Shown: positions 32,405-43,735 of the stretch, piece after piece
Position numbering within the stretch: the first letter of the stretch is position 1
Layout: the number at the start of each line of letters is the position of its first letter
DNA from: Desmodus rotundus
Taxonomy: Eukaryota > Chordata > Mammalia > Chiroptera > Phyllostomidae
Direction: 5' to 3'
DNA length: 64,000 nt
NCBI RefSeq assembly: GCF_022682495.2
Contig: NC_071394.1
Location: forward strand, 30,228,470 to 30,292,469
Notes under the pieces: model-generated
Seen by the model: only the letters and a program-made list of their open reading frames with translations
The model's database searches: none
What the model was told of the DNA's origin: nothing
Program-made: the position numbers and the translations under genes

Positions 32405-32422
32405 AACATCAATATAACTTTA
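32405..32422 (+). repeat. Left target-site duplication of the full-length L1
   Basis: AACATCAATATAACTTTA (18 bp) is repeated without mismatch at 42,005-42,022. The two copies lie about 9.6 kb apart and bracket one whole L1. Confidence 0.95.
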
Positions 32423-32645
32423 AAAAATATTTTATTTTTGTTTTTTTAATTTTATTGTTGTTCAAGTACAGTTGTCTGCATTTTCTCCCCACCACTCCCC
32501 CCGCCAACCTCAGTCCCCCTCCCTCCCCTGATCTCAGTCCCCCTTGGTTTTGTCCATGTGTCCTTTATAGTTGTTCCTGGAAACCCTTCCCCCTTCCCCT
32601 CCATTATCCCCTCCCATCTCCCCTCTGGTTACTGTCAGTTTGTTC

Positions 32646-35600
32646 TTAGTTTCTATGTCTCTGGTTATATTTTGCTTGCTTGTTTGTTTTGTTGATTGGG
32701 CCACTTATAGGTGATAACATATGGTATTTGTCTTTCATTGCCTGGCTTATTTCACGTAGCATAGTACTCTCCAGTTCCATCCATGCTGTTGCAAAGAGAA
32801 GGGGCTCCTTCTTTATTTCTGCTGCATAGTATTCCATTGCATAAATGTACCACAGTTTTTTGATCCACTCATTTGCTGACATGCACTTAGGTTGCTTCCA
32901 GCACTTGGATATTGTAAATTGTGCTGCTATGAACATTGGGGTACATAGGTTCTTACGAATTGGTGTTTCAGGGTTCTTAGGATATAATCCCAGCAATGGA
33001 ATTGCTGGGTCAAAAGGCAGTTCCATTTTTAGTTTTCTGAGGAAATTCCATACTGTTTTCCACAGTGGCTGTACCAGGGCTGCATTCCCACCAACAGTGC
33101 ACTAGGGTTCTCTTTTCTCCACATCCTCTCTAACACTTGTAGTTTGTTGATTTGTTTATGATGGCCATTCTGACTGGTGTGAGGTGGTATCTCATTGTGG
33201 TTTTAATTTGCATCTCTCTGATGGCTAGTGATGCTGAGCATCTTTAAATATGTCTCTGGGCCTTCTGTATGTCCTCCTTGGACAAGTGTCCATTCAGGTC
33301 CTTTGCCCATTTTTTAATTGGGTTGTTTGTCTTCCTGGAGTGGAGTTGTGTGAGTTCTTTATAAACTTTGGAGATCAAACCTTTGGCTGAGGTATCATTG
33401 GCAAATATGTTTTCCCATACAGTTGGTTCTTTTCATTTTAATGCTATTTTCTTTGGCCATGCAGAAGCTTTTTATTTTGATGAGATCCCATTTGTTTATT
33501 CTTTTCTTTATGTCCCTTGCTCTAGGGTACATATTGGTGAAAATATTGCTGCATGGAATATCTGAGATTTCCCTGCCTAAAGGACTAGGACTTTTATGGT
33601 GTCATGGCTTGTATTTAAGTCTTTTATCCACCTTAGATTTATTTTTGTGTATGGTGTAAGTTGGTGATCGAGTTTCATTGTTTTTTGCAAGTTGGGAGCT
33701 GCCCAGAGCTCCCAATACCATTTATTGAAGAGGCTATTTTTCTCCATTTTATGCTTCTGTCCCCTTTGTCAAATATTAATTGACCATAGAGGAATGGGTT
33801 TATTTCTGGGCTCTCTATTCCATTCCATTGGTCTATGTGTCTGTTCTTATGGCAATACCAGGCTGGGTTTTTAAAAATTTATTTATTTAATTTTATTCAG
33901 TTACAATTGTCTGCATTTTCTCCCCTTCCCTCCACCCCACCCCAGCCAGTCCCACCTCCCTCCACCACCTTTACCCTCCCCCTTGATTTTGTCCTTGTGT
34001 CCTTTATGTAGCTCTTATAGACCCCTCTCCCCACTATCCCCTCCCCACTCCCCTGTGGCTTTTGTTACAATGTTCTTAATTTCAATGCCAGGCTGTTTTG
34101 ATTACAGTGGCCTTGTAATACAGTTTGATATCAGGTATTGTGATCCTTCCTGCTTTGTTCTTCTTTCTCAAAATTGCTGTAGCTATTTGAGGTCATTTAT
34201 GGTTCCATATAAATTTTTGAAATGTTTGTTCTATATCTGTGAAATATGTCATTGGTACTTTAATAGGGATTGTGTTGAGTCTATAAATTGCTTTGGGTAG
34301 TATGGACATTTTGATGATGTTAATTCTTCCAATCTATGCACATGGTACATGCTTCCATTTGTTTATGTCTTCTTCAATTTCTTTCTTCATTGTTGTGTAG
34401 TTTTCTGAGTACAGGTCTTTTACCTCTTTGGTTAGGTTTATTCCTAGGTACTTTATTTTTCTTGTTGCTATATCAAAAGGAATTCTTTTCCTGATTTCTG
34501 TTTCTGATATTTCATTGTTGGTGTACAAAATAACCTTTGATTTCTGAATATTGACTTTTTATCCTGCTGTTTGCCAAATTCACTTATTAGATCAAGTAGA
34601 TTTTTGGTGGAGTCTATAGGATTTTCTATGTACACTATCATGTCATCTGCAAACAATGACAATTTTGCTTCCTCCTTTCTTATTTGGATGCCTTTTATTT
34701 CTTTTTCTTGTCCGATTGCTGTGGTTAGGATTTCCAATGCTATGTTGAATAGGAGTGGTGAGAGAGGGCATCCTTATCTTGTTCCTGATCTTAGTGGGAA
34801 AGCTTTTAGTTTTTGCGAATTGAGTATGATGTTGGCTGTAAGTCTCTCGTATGTGGCCTTTATTAGGTTGAGGAATGCTCCCACTATTCCCACTCTGCTG
34901 AGTGTTTTTATCATAAATGGGTGCTGTATATGTTATCAAATGTTTTTTCTGCATCTATTGATATGATCATGTGATTTTTGTCTATGTTTTTGTGATATAT
35001 TATGTTTATTGGTTTGCGAATATTGTACCATCCTTGCATCCCTGGGATGAATCCCACTTGATCATGATGTATGATTTTTTTAAATGTATTGCTGGATGCA
35101 GTTTGCCAATGTTCTGTTGAGGATTTAGCATCTATGTTCATTAGCGATATTGGACTGAAGTTTTCTTTCTTTGTTAGCCTTTATCTAGTTTTGGGATTAG
35201 GAGGATGCTGGCTTCATAAAAGGAGTTTGGGAGTCTTTCATCTTCTCAAATTTTTTGGAATAGTCTGTGAAGGATAGGGGTTAGCTCTTCATTAACTGCT
35301 TTGTAAAATTCTCCTGTGAAACTGTCCAGTCCAGGGACTTTATGTGCCGGGAGTTTTTTGATTACTGCTTTAATTTCATCAGCTGTTATTGATCTGTTCA
35401 GGCTGTCTGCTTCTTCTTCATTCAGTTTTGGAAGATTTTATTTTTCTAGAAATTTGTCCATTTCACCTAGGTTTTCAAATTTCTTGGCATACAGTTCTTC
35501 GTAGTAATTTCTTACAATCCTTTACATTTCTGTGGTATCTCTCCTTTTTCATTTCTGATTGTGTTTATTTGGGTCCTCTCTCTTTTTTTCTTGATGAGTC

Positions 35601-36737
35601 TGCTTAAAAGCTTGTTGATTTTGTTTATTTTTTCAAAGAACCAGCTCCTGGATTCATTGATCCTTACAATTGTGCTTTTAGTCTCTTTGTCATTTAATTC
35701 TGCTCTTATCTTGGTTATTTCCTTCCTTCTTCTTGCTCTTGGCTGTCTTTGTTGTTGTTCCTCCAGTTCTTGTAGGTATAGGGTTAGGTTGTTTATTTGA
35801 AATGTTTCTATCTTTTTTTAGGTAGGCCTGTATTGCTATGAACTTCCCTCTCAGGACTACCTTTGCTGTGTCCCATAGGTTTTGGATTGTTGTAAGTTCG
35901 TTTTCACTTGTTTCCAGAAACTTTTTGATTTCTTCCTTGATCTCATTCTTAACCCATTCATTGTTTAATAGCATGCTGTTCAATATCCATGAGTTTGAGT
36001 GTTTTTGAGTTTTTTCCTTGAGGTTGGTTCCTAGTTTTAGTCCCTTGTAGTCAGAGAAAATGCTTGATATGATTTTGATTTTCTTGAATTTGTTGAGGCT
36101 TGTTTTGTGTCCTATCATGTGGTCTGTCTTTGAAAATGTTCCATGTGCATTTGGAAAAAAATGTGTATTTTGCTTTTTCGGGATGAAAGGTTCTATATAT
36201 ATATCAGTTAAGTCCATTTGATCTAGGACATTGTTCAATGCCACAATATCTTTGTTGATATTTTGTTTGGAAGATCTATCTATTTTTGACAGTGGGGTGT
36301 TAAAATCCCCTACTCTAATTGTGTTGCTGTCAATATCTTTCTCAAAATCCTCCAAGATTTTTCTTATATTTTTAGGTGCTCCTATGTTGGGTGCATATAT
36401 ATTTACAATATTGATGTCTTCTTGATGGGTTCTTCCCTTGAGTATTATGAAGTGACCTCCTGTGTCTCTTTTTATGGCCCTTGTTTTGAAGTCTATTTTG
36501 TCTGATATGAATATTGCTACCCTGGCTTTTTTTTTCCTGTCAATTTGCTTGGAATATTTTTTCTCCAACCCTTCACTTTTAGTCTGTGCAGGTCTTTGTT
36601 CTGAGGTGGATCTCTTGTAGGCAGCATATGTGTGGGTTATGATTCTGTATCCATTCAGCTATTCCATGTCTTTTCATTGGGGCATTTAATCTATTTACTT
36701 TTAAGGTTATTATTGATAGGTACTTATTAATTGTCAT
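32646..36737 (-). pseudogene. L1 ORF2 (endonuclease-reverse transcriptase), broken
   Basis: The start ATG at 36,735-36,737 opens MTINKYLSIITLKVNRLNAP, an L1 endonuclease N-terminus. The endonuclease continues in a 292-codon frame (36,568-35,690) with [10 protein letters not shown] and a [15 protein letters not shown] block, which is the catalytic-region layout of L1 EN. The RT motif [11 protein letters not shown] survives near 34,640-34,670. The C-terminal piece (33,026-32,646) has [33 protein letters not shown] and TAWMELESTMLREISQ. Between these, stops and frameshifts split the frame, and a 217-bp L1 end is inserted. Without that insert the length is close to the usual 3.8 kb. The product would nick DNA and reverse-transcribe L1 RNA. 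This copy cannot make it. Confidence 0.85.
33866..34082 (-). mobile_element. 5'-truncated L1 3' end nested in ORF2 (217 bp)
   Basis: The rc of an L1 3' UTR ('tttttaaaaatttatttatttaattttattcagttacaattgtctgcattttctcccc...cttgattttgtccttgtgtcc') lies inside ORF2. TSDs CAATACCAGGCTG (33,853-33,865) and CAATGCCAGGCTG (34,083-34,095) differ by one base. Confidence 0.9.
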
Positions 36738-36791
36738 TTTACTTCCTTTGTACCTGTGTTTCTCTCTTTCTCACTCTTTTTCTTCCTTTTC

Positions 36792-37711
36792 TTAAAGCAG
36801 TCCATTTAGCATCTCTTGCAGAGCTGGTTTGGAGGAGGTATATTCTTTGAGGCTTCTTTTGTTCACGAAGCACCTTATTTGGCTTTCCATTTTAATTGAG
36901 AGCCTTGCTGGATAGAGTAGTCTTGGTTGCAGGTCCTTGGTTTTCATTACTTGGAATATTCCTTGCCATTTGCTTCTGGCTTGGAGTGTTTCCATTGAGA
37001 AGTCAGCTGCTAGTCTTATCGGAGTTCCCTTGTATGTTACTTCCTGTTTCTCACTTGCTGTCTTTAACATTCTCTCTTTGTCTTGGAATTTTGCCATTTT
37101 AATTATGAGTGTCTTGAAGTAGGCCTCTTTGGGTTCCTCTTGATTGGGACTCTCTGTGTTTCCTGGATTTGTGTGACTTTTTTTCTCATCAAATTAGGGA
37201 AGTTTTCCATCATTACTTTTTCAAACAGGTTTTCTATCCCTTTCTCTTCCTCTTCTCTTTCTGGTATCCCTATTATACAGATATTATTCCATTTCATGTT
37301 GTCTTGCAGCTCCCTTACCACCTCTTTATTATTTCTGAGTCCTTTTTCATTTTCTTGCTCTTTCTGGGAGTTTTTTCCTACCTGTCCTCCAGCTTGCTGA
37401 TTTGATCCTTTGCTTCATCGAGCCTATTTTTGATTCCTTCTGGTATGTTCTTCAATTCAGAAATTGTATTCTTCATTTCCTCTTAGCTCTTGTTGATAGT
37501 TTCTGTTTCCTTTTTCATGTTGATGTAGTTTGTAGTGGGTTCATCGTAGTTTCCCTGTAGTTTTTGGTAATTCTGTGAGCTCATTGAGCTTCTTTATAAT
37601 CATTGTTTTGAACCCAATATCTGATAGTTGACTTGCCTCTATTTCATTTAGCATTCTTTCTGAGGCTTCCTCCTTTCCTTTCGTTTGGGGTTTGTTTCTT
37701 TGTCTTCCCAC
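36792..37711 (-). pseudogene. L1 ORF1 (RNA-binding protein), broken
   Basis: The frame can be followed from GRQRNKPQTKGKEEASERM near 37,710, where the expected ATG now reads GTG. It continues through NICIIGIPEREEEE (about 37,290) to a 101-codon C-terminal piece with TYKGTPIRLAADFSMETLQA and LLYPARLSIKMESQIRCF, with the stop at 36,792. Length of about 306 codons is near the family norm. At least one frameshift separates the coiled-coil half from the C-terminal half. Confidence 0.8.
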
Positions 37712-38473
37712 TGTTTGTGAGACTCTTGTTGTTAGCCTCTACTTCTGAAATTGATCTGTTCTGAGTCCCTGGGTTTGTGGTGTGAACTTCTATGGTAGGA
37801 GACCTATGAGATTTAGTGGTGCAGTCTCCTTGAGCTCCTGAACTTGCTGCTCTTGGGATGTCATTTATGTTGGCTCTTTGGATGTATTTGGGTTTTGATT
37901 GTTGTTAGGTCTTTCTTTGATGGGTCTTTCCCAGCAGCTGGTTGACTGTGAGTCACTTCACCCACCACGTCTTGTGTGCTATCGTGCAGATACGGACATG
38001 TTGTTTCAAAGCTGGTTTTCTGTCTGTCCGAGGTTATGAGGCTTCTCTCTCGCTATCATTCTATTGTTTGTTCTGGATAATTTTTCCACCATTTGGTTGT
38101 AATTCCAGATTGGTCCTGGGGGGAGGTTAGTGTGCCTTTCAATCACTCCTCTGCCATCTTCCTTTATTATCTGTTGGTGGTTCCTTTGTTTGTGAGTTCT
38201 CTCTTCCATCAGATATATCAGTATTCACAGCTTCCACCTATTTTATGTGGAGGGGGGAGACAAAATGGATTAAGAAAATGGGAGTGTATTCTATGGGATT
38301 TAAAGTACCGAACGGTAGAGCTGTTGTGGTTTGATGGGATGACTCAGCAACAGGTTACCTGTGGCTACTCTCACTGTACTTTCCCCAAAGCTTCTGTCCC
38401 CAGTCTCTCCTCTGGGGTTTCCTGGTTTCTTCTATTAGTTTGGGTATTGAAGTAATGCTGGCCTCATAAAGTA

Positions 38474-39981
38474 TATTTTTCTGGCCAAGATGGAGGCATA
38501 GGTAGAAACGCTTCTCTTACTCACACAACCAAAAGGAGGGTAACAACCAATCTAAAATCAATAAATAACCAGAAGTGTCAGAAAATCAAACTGCATGGAG
38601 CTCTGACAACCAAAGAACTAAAGAAACAGTCAACCAGAACAACCAGGCTGGTGGCGCCGCAGCACAGCAAAGAGGGTTGCCCTACCCTGGTGAATACCTA
38701 AGGCCCCACCCCCTTACAACTTAACAGGCATGCCAATACAGAGAAATATGGCCCAAATGAAAGAACAGATCAAAGCTTTAGAAAATGAGCTTAGCGACGA
38801 GGAGATAGACAACCTACCTGATGAAGAATTTAAAGCCCTGGTAATCAAAATGTTCACAGAACTGATTGAGCTTGGTTGAAAAATGAAAGATACCCTAAAT
38901 GGAATAAAGCAAAATATTCAGGGAACCAACAGTGACAGAAGGAAACCAGGACTCAAAGCAATGATTTGAAACAAAAAGGAAAAATGAACATCCAACCAGA
39001 ACAGAATGAAGAAACAAGAATTCAAAAAAGTGAAGAGAGACTTATGAACATCTGGGACAGCCTGAAACATTCCAATATCCAAATTATAGGGGTACCAGAA
39101 GGAGAAGAACAACAGCAATAAATTGAAAACTTATTTGAACAAAGAATGAAGGAGAACTTCCCCAATCTGGTGAAGGAAATAGACTTCCAGGTCCAAGAAG
39201 CCCAGAGAGTCCCAAAGAAGTTGGATCCAGAGAGGAACACACCAAAGCATATCATCATTAATTTACCCAAGATTAAAGATAAAGAGAGAATCCTAAAAGC
39301 AGCAAGAGGAAAGGAGAGAATTACCTACAAAGGAGTGCCCATAAGGCTATCAGCTGATTTCTCAAAAGAAACGTTGCAGGCAAGAAGGGGCTGGAAAGAA
39401 ATATTTGAAGTCATGAAAGGAAAGGACCTTCATCCAAGATTACTGTATCCAGCAAAGCTTTCATTTAGAATGGAAGGCTTCCCAGATAAGGTCAAGTTAA
39501 AGGAGTTCATCATCACCAGGTTCTCATTGTAGGAAATGTTAAAGGGACTTTTCTAAGAAAAAGAAGATAAAAATATGAATAGTAAAATGACAACAAACTC
39601 ACAACTATCAACAAATGAACCTAAAAGAAAAGACAAACAATGAAAACAAAAAAATAAGCAAACCACAAGAACAGGAACAGAATCACAGAAATGGACATCA
39701 CCTGGAGAGATTTCAGTGGGGACAGGGAAGGGACGAATAGGGGGGAAAATGTACAGGGAAGAAGAAGCATAATTGATAGGCATAAAATAGGTGGGGAGAG
39801 GTAAAAAACGGTATAGAAAACAAAGAACTCAAAGAACTTATATGTACAACCCATGGATGTGAACTAAGGTGGGAAATGCTGGAGGGTTGGGGGGCATAGG
39901 GTGGAGGGGGGAGAAGGGGGAAAATTGGGAAAACTGTAATAGCACAATCAATAAAATATACTTGAAAATTAAAATAAAAAA
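38474..39981 (+). mobile_element. HAL1-type retrotransposon, copy 2
   Basis: Inserted in opposite orientation into the 5' UTR of the full-length L1. It starts at 'tatttttctggccaagatggaggcatagg' and ends 'aaaactgtaatagcacaatcaataaaatatac...' with an A-rich tail. An 8-bp repeat ATAAAGTA flanks it (38,466-38,473 and 39,982-39,989). The 5' UTR is only 274 bp. ORF1 is followed directly by the 3' UTR with no ORF2, as in copies 1 and 3. Confidence 0.85.
38748..39556 (+). pseudogene. ORF1 of HAL1-type copy 2, broken
   Basis: Begins MAQMKEQIKALENELSDEE and keeps the GTNSD word, the (Q)IIGVPEGEE-type RRM word near 39,080 and a 128-codon C-terminal frame (39,146-39,532) with KENFPNLVKEIDF, LSADFSKETLQARRGW and LHPRLLYPAKLSFRMEG. 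A stop (TGA at about 38,877), later stops and frameshifts inactivate it. The last codons before the TAA at 39,554-39,556 match copy 1 in layout. Confidence 0.85.
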
Positions 39982-41711
39982 ATAAAGTACCAACCCATAG
40001 AGAAGAGATAGGAGATCCTTTAATAGTATAGTGTTAACTGTGTTATAGTGTTAACTGTGATATTTCACCCATCTAGCCACTTTTTAGAAAGGATGGAAAA
40101 AGGATAAGACTCTTGTTAGAGGGGGGAAGGATTATGAGTTGAATCCAGAAAACAGAGAGTTTGTGGGAGGTCAGATTATGAGATATAGTGATAGTAAAGG
40201 ATAGAAAATAGTCATAGTGTGAGAGAGAATAGAGTTAACCACAACAGTAATAAAGTTCCAGAAGATAGTGAAATGGGATAAGATTCAGGAGGGGTGCTGT
40301 GTAATATTTACAATTGTATGGAACAACAATTTATTACAATAATACTGGAACAACAATCATATGACAGAAACTATATGATCTGAAAACAAGAATAAGAAGT
40401 ACATGACCTAGAGTAGTATGCTATTGGAACACAAGTGAAGTGAAAGAAGGAAAATTAAAATACACTATGAAAGAGAGAACAAGGAAAACTGAACAATACA
40501 ATTAAACAAACAAATAAAATGAAGAAAACTAAACAGAAAGAAGAGAAATTTAAAAATACTAATAAAATAAAAGAAGTAAAAATCATGAAAAAATAATAGT
40601 AATACAAATAAACAATAACACTCAAGTTCCCCAGAATAGCAAAGTGAAATTTGTGTCAGTTTTTCAGTTTTGGGGATTTAGCCTTGTGATCCCTCTTTGG
40701 GTTTGTCTATGGACCTTTCACAGTTCCAGGTCTTACTGTCTCACTTCGGGAGAAAAAAAGAAAAAAAAAAGAATTTACAAAAAAAAAAGCCTCCTGATGA
40801 CTTTAAACCAACCAAGCGAGTTCTGCTGGTCTTCCTGGATGCCACAGGCTGAGGGGGCTTGGGCTTTGCTTTTCTCCCTTCCTATGGTTCTGCGAGGATG
40901 GGGGACAGGTCTGTGTCGCATTGTTCACAGTTGCCCAGCCTCCAACCTACTTCCTCCATGTGCCGGGCCCCCACTGCCCGTCTGCGCCAGGCCGGTGCCT
41001 TCAATCCACCAGTTCTGCTGTCCTTGAGGTGCACCAGTCAGGGGCAACTCACACCCCACCTTCTTACTCTGCTGTCCTAGGTGCTACGCACTCTCAAAGT
41101 CTCCTCAGGGTGATTCAGACCCCCCTGTCCCTGCCACTGAGTTAAGTCTTTCTGGGGACCACTAACTCCTTGAGCTCTTGTGCCTCGCCTTTGCCGGGGG
41201 TACTTCTTCCTTCCTATGAGCAGGCTAGCCCGCTGCACAGGAGTGGGGGCGCTGCTGTGGCTGCCTTGGCAGGGGCTGGGGCATGACCTCCCTGCCTGAG
41301 GTGGCCAGGGCTTGGCTGCAGTTGTGGTGGCAGGGGCAGGGATGTGGTGGAGGTTGTAGCGGGAAATTGCCAAGGGGCCTGTAGGGGCACAGCCAGGGCA
41401 GCTGCAGGGGTGGCCACTGGGGGAGAGTTCCCTACACAGCAACCAAAAGCCTTTTTTGAACAAAATCCTCCTGTTCAAGCCTGCCACTCCTAACAAGCGC
41501 CTGGCCTCTCATACAGCCCAACTTTCCAACCAGACCAGAGACTCTCAGTGGGTGAACACTACCCCTATGCATCTCCCACTTTGTCTTTATTCGCCCCAGG
41601 GACTTCAAGCATCCAGGTCCACCCTGGCGCCACTCTGTCCTCCCAGTTTGGCGGGGGAAGGAGCTGTTTATTTGTCTCTGGTCCAAGAATCCTGCACCAG
41701 GCAGGCGCCTG

Positions 41712-41770
41712 TAGGCACCTGCAGCAGGCGCCAGGCAGTCGCATGTACGCACCTGCAGCAGGCGCCAGGC
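41712..41770. repeat. 34-bp tandem repeat in the L1 5' UTR
   Basis: GCACCTGCAGCAGGCGCCAGGC occurs twice, 34 bp apart, with the spacer AGTCGCATGTAC. It is palindromic in part (CCTGCAGCAGG; GGCGCC). Confidence 0.8.
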
Positions 41771-42659
41771 CTGGGGCTACAGCAGCCTTTGTCCCTGTGC
41801 TGATCCCAAGGAATTTAGTGCCCCAAAGGAATCTCCTTACTGTCTGTTTTTCAATGTCCTCTACAATTTTGACCTTCAGCCTTCCTATATGCTGGGATTC
41901 CATTGGCTGCTCACTGTGTTCCTCAGAAGATCAGCTAGGTTTCCCACCTGTGTGCAGAGGGAAGTGGGCTCCACTCCCACCTACCTTGCTGCCATCTCCC
42001 AACCAACATCAATATAACTTTACATGAAGGCTTGATATTAGGTAGAACAAATGTCCTTATCTTGTTCTTAAAAATTGTCTTGATTATTCTGGTCCCTTTC
42101 CTTAAGAGTGTATCAATTTAAGAAATGTAACAACATATCAGAGATTCACACATATGCACACATACACAATTGTATTGAATTTTAGCTTTTTCACTAACTT
42201 TATAGATTAACTACTTGGGAGAATTTACATCTTTAAAATATTGGATTTTCTTATCTATGAACATGGTATATCAATTATTTCACTTCAGTTTTCTTTAGTA
42301 TTTTCCAGTAGTTTTAAAATTTTCTCCATATAGTTCACGTACACCATTCCTTAGATTTTTTGGTAAGCAACTTATTTTTATTCTACCTCCATAAATTATC
42401 TGTTAAAACTAATGTTTACCAACAGCTGTTGGTATAAAAAAAATGCAATTGACTTTTATCCCTTATTCAACTCTCTTCTTAAGTCCAATAACTTATTTAT
42501 TGTTGCTTTGAGTTTTAAGTATAAACAAGTGTTCTTGAATAAGGCAATATTATTCTTATTTTTTCAATTTCTATACATCTTATTTATCTATTTTTATAAT
42601 TTTGTTACTGCTTTGACTAGGACCTCTAGTGCAAAGTCAAAGAGAAACAGAGGAAAAGG

Positions 42660-43030
42660 GTGCTGTGATTCCCCCCTACCCTGAGTGTTACACACTGTAT
42701 TATCCCCTCCTTTTGAGTTTGGGTGGGACCTCAGACTTGCTTCTAGCTAGCAGAATTTGGAAAAGATAATAGGATGTAATTCTAATGATTAAGTTGAAAA
42801 AAAGTAAAAAACACTAAATATATTTAGTCAACTAATTAATGAATTAGTTAGTTAATTAAAAAAAAACTTTCTTGCAGAGAATTTAAAATTAAAAGATTGT
42901 CCAGTGGGTTTTAAGAAGCAAGTTGCCAGGTTGAGAAAAGGCTCAGAGGGATTGGGGAGGACCTGTAGGAGCTTATGACAGCCAGTTAGAAACTGGGACC
43001 TCAGTCCCACAACGGTCAAATCATTAGTCC
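42660..43030 (+). mobile_element. LTR-like repeat inserted in the old L1
   Basis: 'ctccttttgagtttgggtgggacctcagacttgcttctagctagcagaatttgg' and 'agcaagttgccaggttgagaaaaggctcag...agccagttagaaactgggacctcagtcccacaac' follow an ancient MaLR or MER-type repeat. L1 text stops before it and resumes after it. The subfamily is not resolved. Confidence 0.45.
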
Positions 43031-43735
43031 TACTTGGTTGTGGTGTATAATGGTTTTTATTCATTGTTGGATTTAGCTTGGTAACATATTTTTGAGGATT
43101 TTTGCATTATGTAATGAGAAATATCGGTCTGTGTTTGTTTTTGTTTTTGTTTTGGCAATGTCTTGGTGTGGTTTTGGTAATAGAGTAATGCTGGTCTCAT
43201 TGAATGCGTTAGGAATATTTCTTCTGCTTCTATTTTCTGAAAGGGATTGTAGAGAATTGGTGTTATATCTTCCATAAAAGTTTAATAGAATTGACCAGTG
43301 AGCCTATCTGGGCATGGAGCTTTCTATTTTAGAAGGTTGTTAGTTATTACTTCAATTTCTTGAATAGATATAGGCCTATTCAGGTAGTCTGTTTTTTCTT
43401 GTGTGAGTTTTGGCACATTGTGTCTTTCAAGAAATTGGCCTATTTCATGTAGGTTATCAAATTTGTAGAGAATAGTATACTATTCATAGTATTTCTTTGT
43501 TATCCTTTTAATTTCCATGAGATACATATCTGTATTGATGTCCCTTTTTTATTTCTAATATTAATAACTTATGTCTTCTCTCTTTTTTCTTAGCCTGGCC
43601 AGAGGCATATTGATCTTTTCAAAGAATCACCTTTTGGTTTCATAGATTATGTCTGCTTTTTAATGACTATTATTACAATATCAGTTCTCTCTCTGTTACT
43701 TTCAAATCAGTTTTAACTTTCTTTTAAAAAAAACC

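Larger units (their letters stand above)
32423..42004 (-). mobile_element. Full-length L1 with perfect 18-bp TSD, interrupted by two later insertions
   Basis: From its 5' end at 42,004 (rc GGTTGGGAGATGGCAGCAAGG, the usual L1 start) to its poly(A) near 32,425. The order is a long 5' UTR, ORF1 (37,711-36,792), ORF2 (36,737-32,646) and a 3' UTR. Removing the HAL1-type element (38,474-39,981) and the nested L1 end (33,866-34,082) leaves about 7.8 kb, longer than the usual 6-7 kb. The excess is in the 5' UTR, about 2.8 kb. The ORFs are broken by stops and frameshifts, but the identical TSDs show a moderately young insertion. Confidence 0.9.
37712..42004 (-). promoter_or_regulatory. Long L1 5' UTR (about 2.8 kb without the nested HAL1)
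   Basis: Two parts can be told apart. A proximal part ends at about 38,165 with an older-looking L1 start (rc GAAGATGGCAGAGGAGTGATTG...). A distal part follows, 38,166-42,004: an AT-rich middle (40,000-40,620), an A-rich run at 40,752-40,790 and a CpG-richer outer 900 bp (41,100-42,004) with the 5' start GGTTGGGAGATGGCAGC. Promoter activity is inferred from the position. ORFs here (e.g. 41548-42027) are by-products of GC content. Confidence 0.65.
31745..43735 (-). mobile_element. Old minus-strand L1 hosting a nest of younger insertions
   Basis: Decayed ORF2 text is visible at 31,745-32,059 ('ttgcacttcacatttagctcttaggtacaccatttatt', 'tcatttggtgtgtctattttcatacc'), in the short gap 32,380-32,404, and at 42,023-43,735 ('gggagaatttacatctttaaaatattgg', 'gtaatagagtaatgctggtctcat', 'tcaaagaatcaccttttggtttcatagat'). 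Insertions at 32,060-32,366, 32,423-42,004 and about 42,660-43,030 break it up. No ORF survives. Confidence 0.7.

Noticed and set aside
41548..42027. 159-codon ORF in the GC-rich stretch
   Set aside because: Lies in the L1 5' UTR, crosses the element boundary and TSD at 42,005-42,022, and is explained by GC content.
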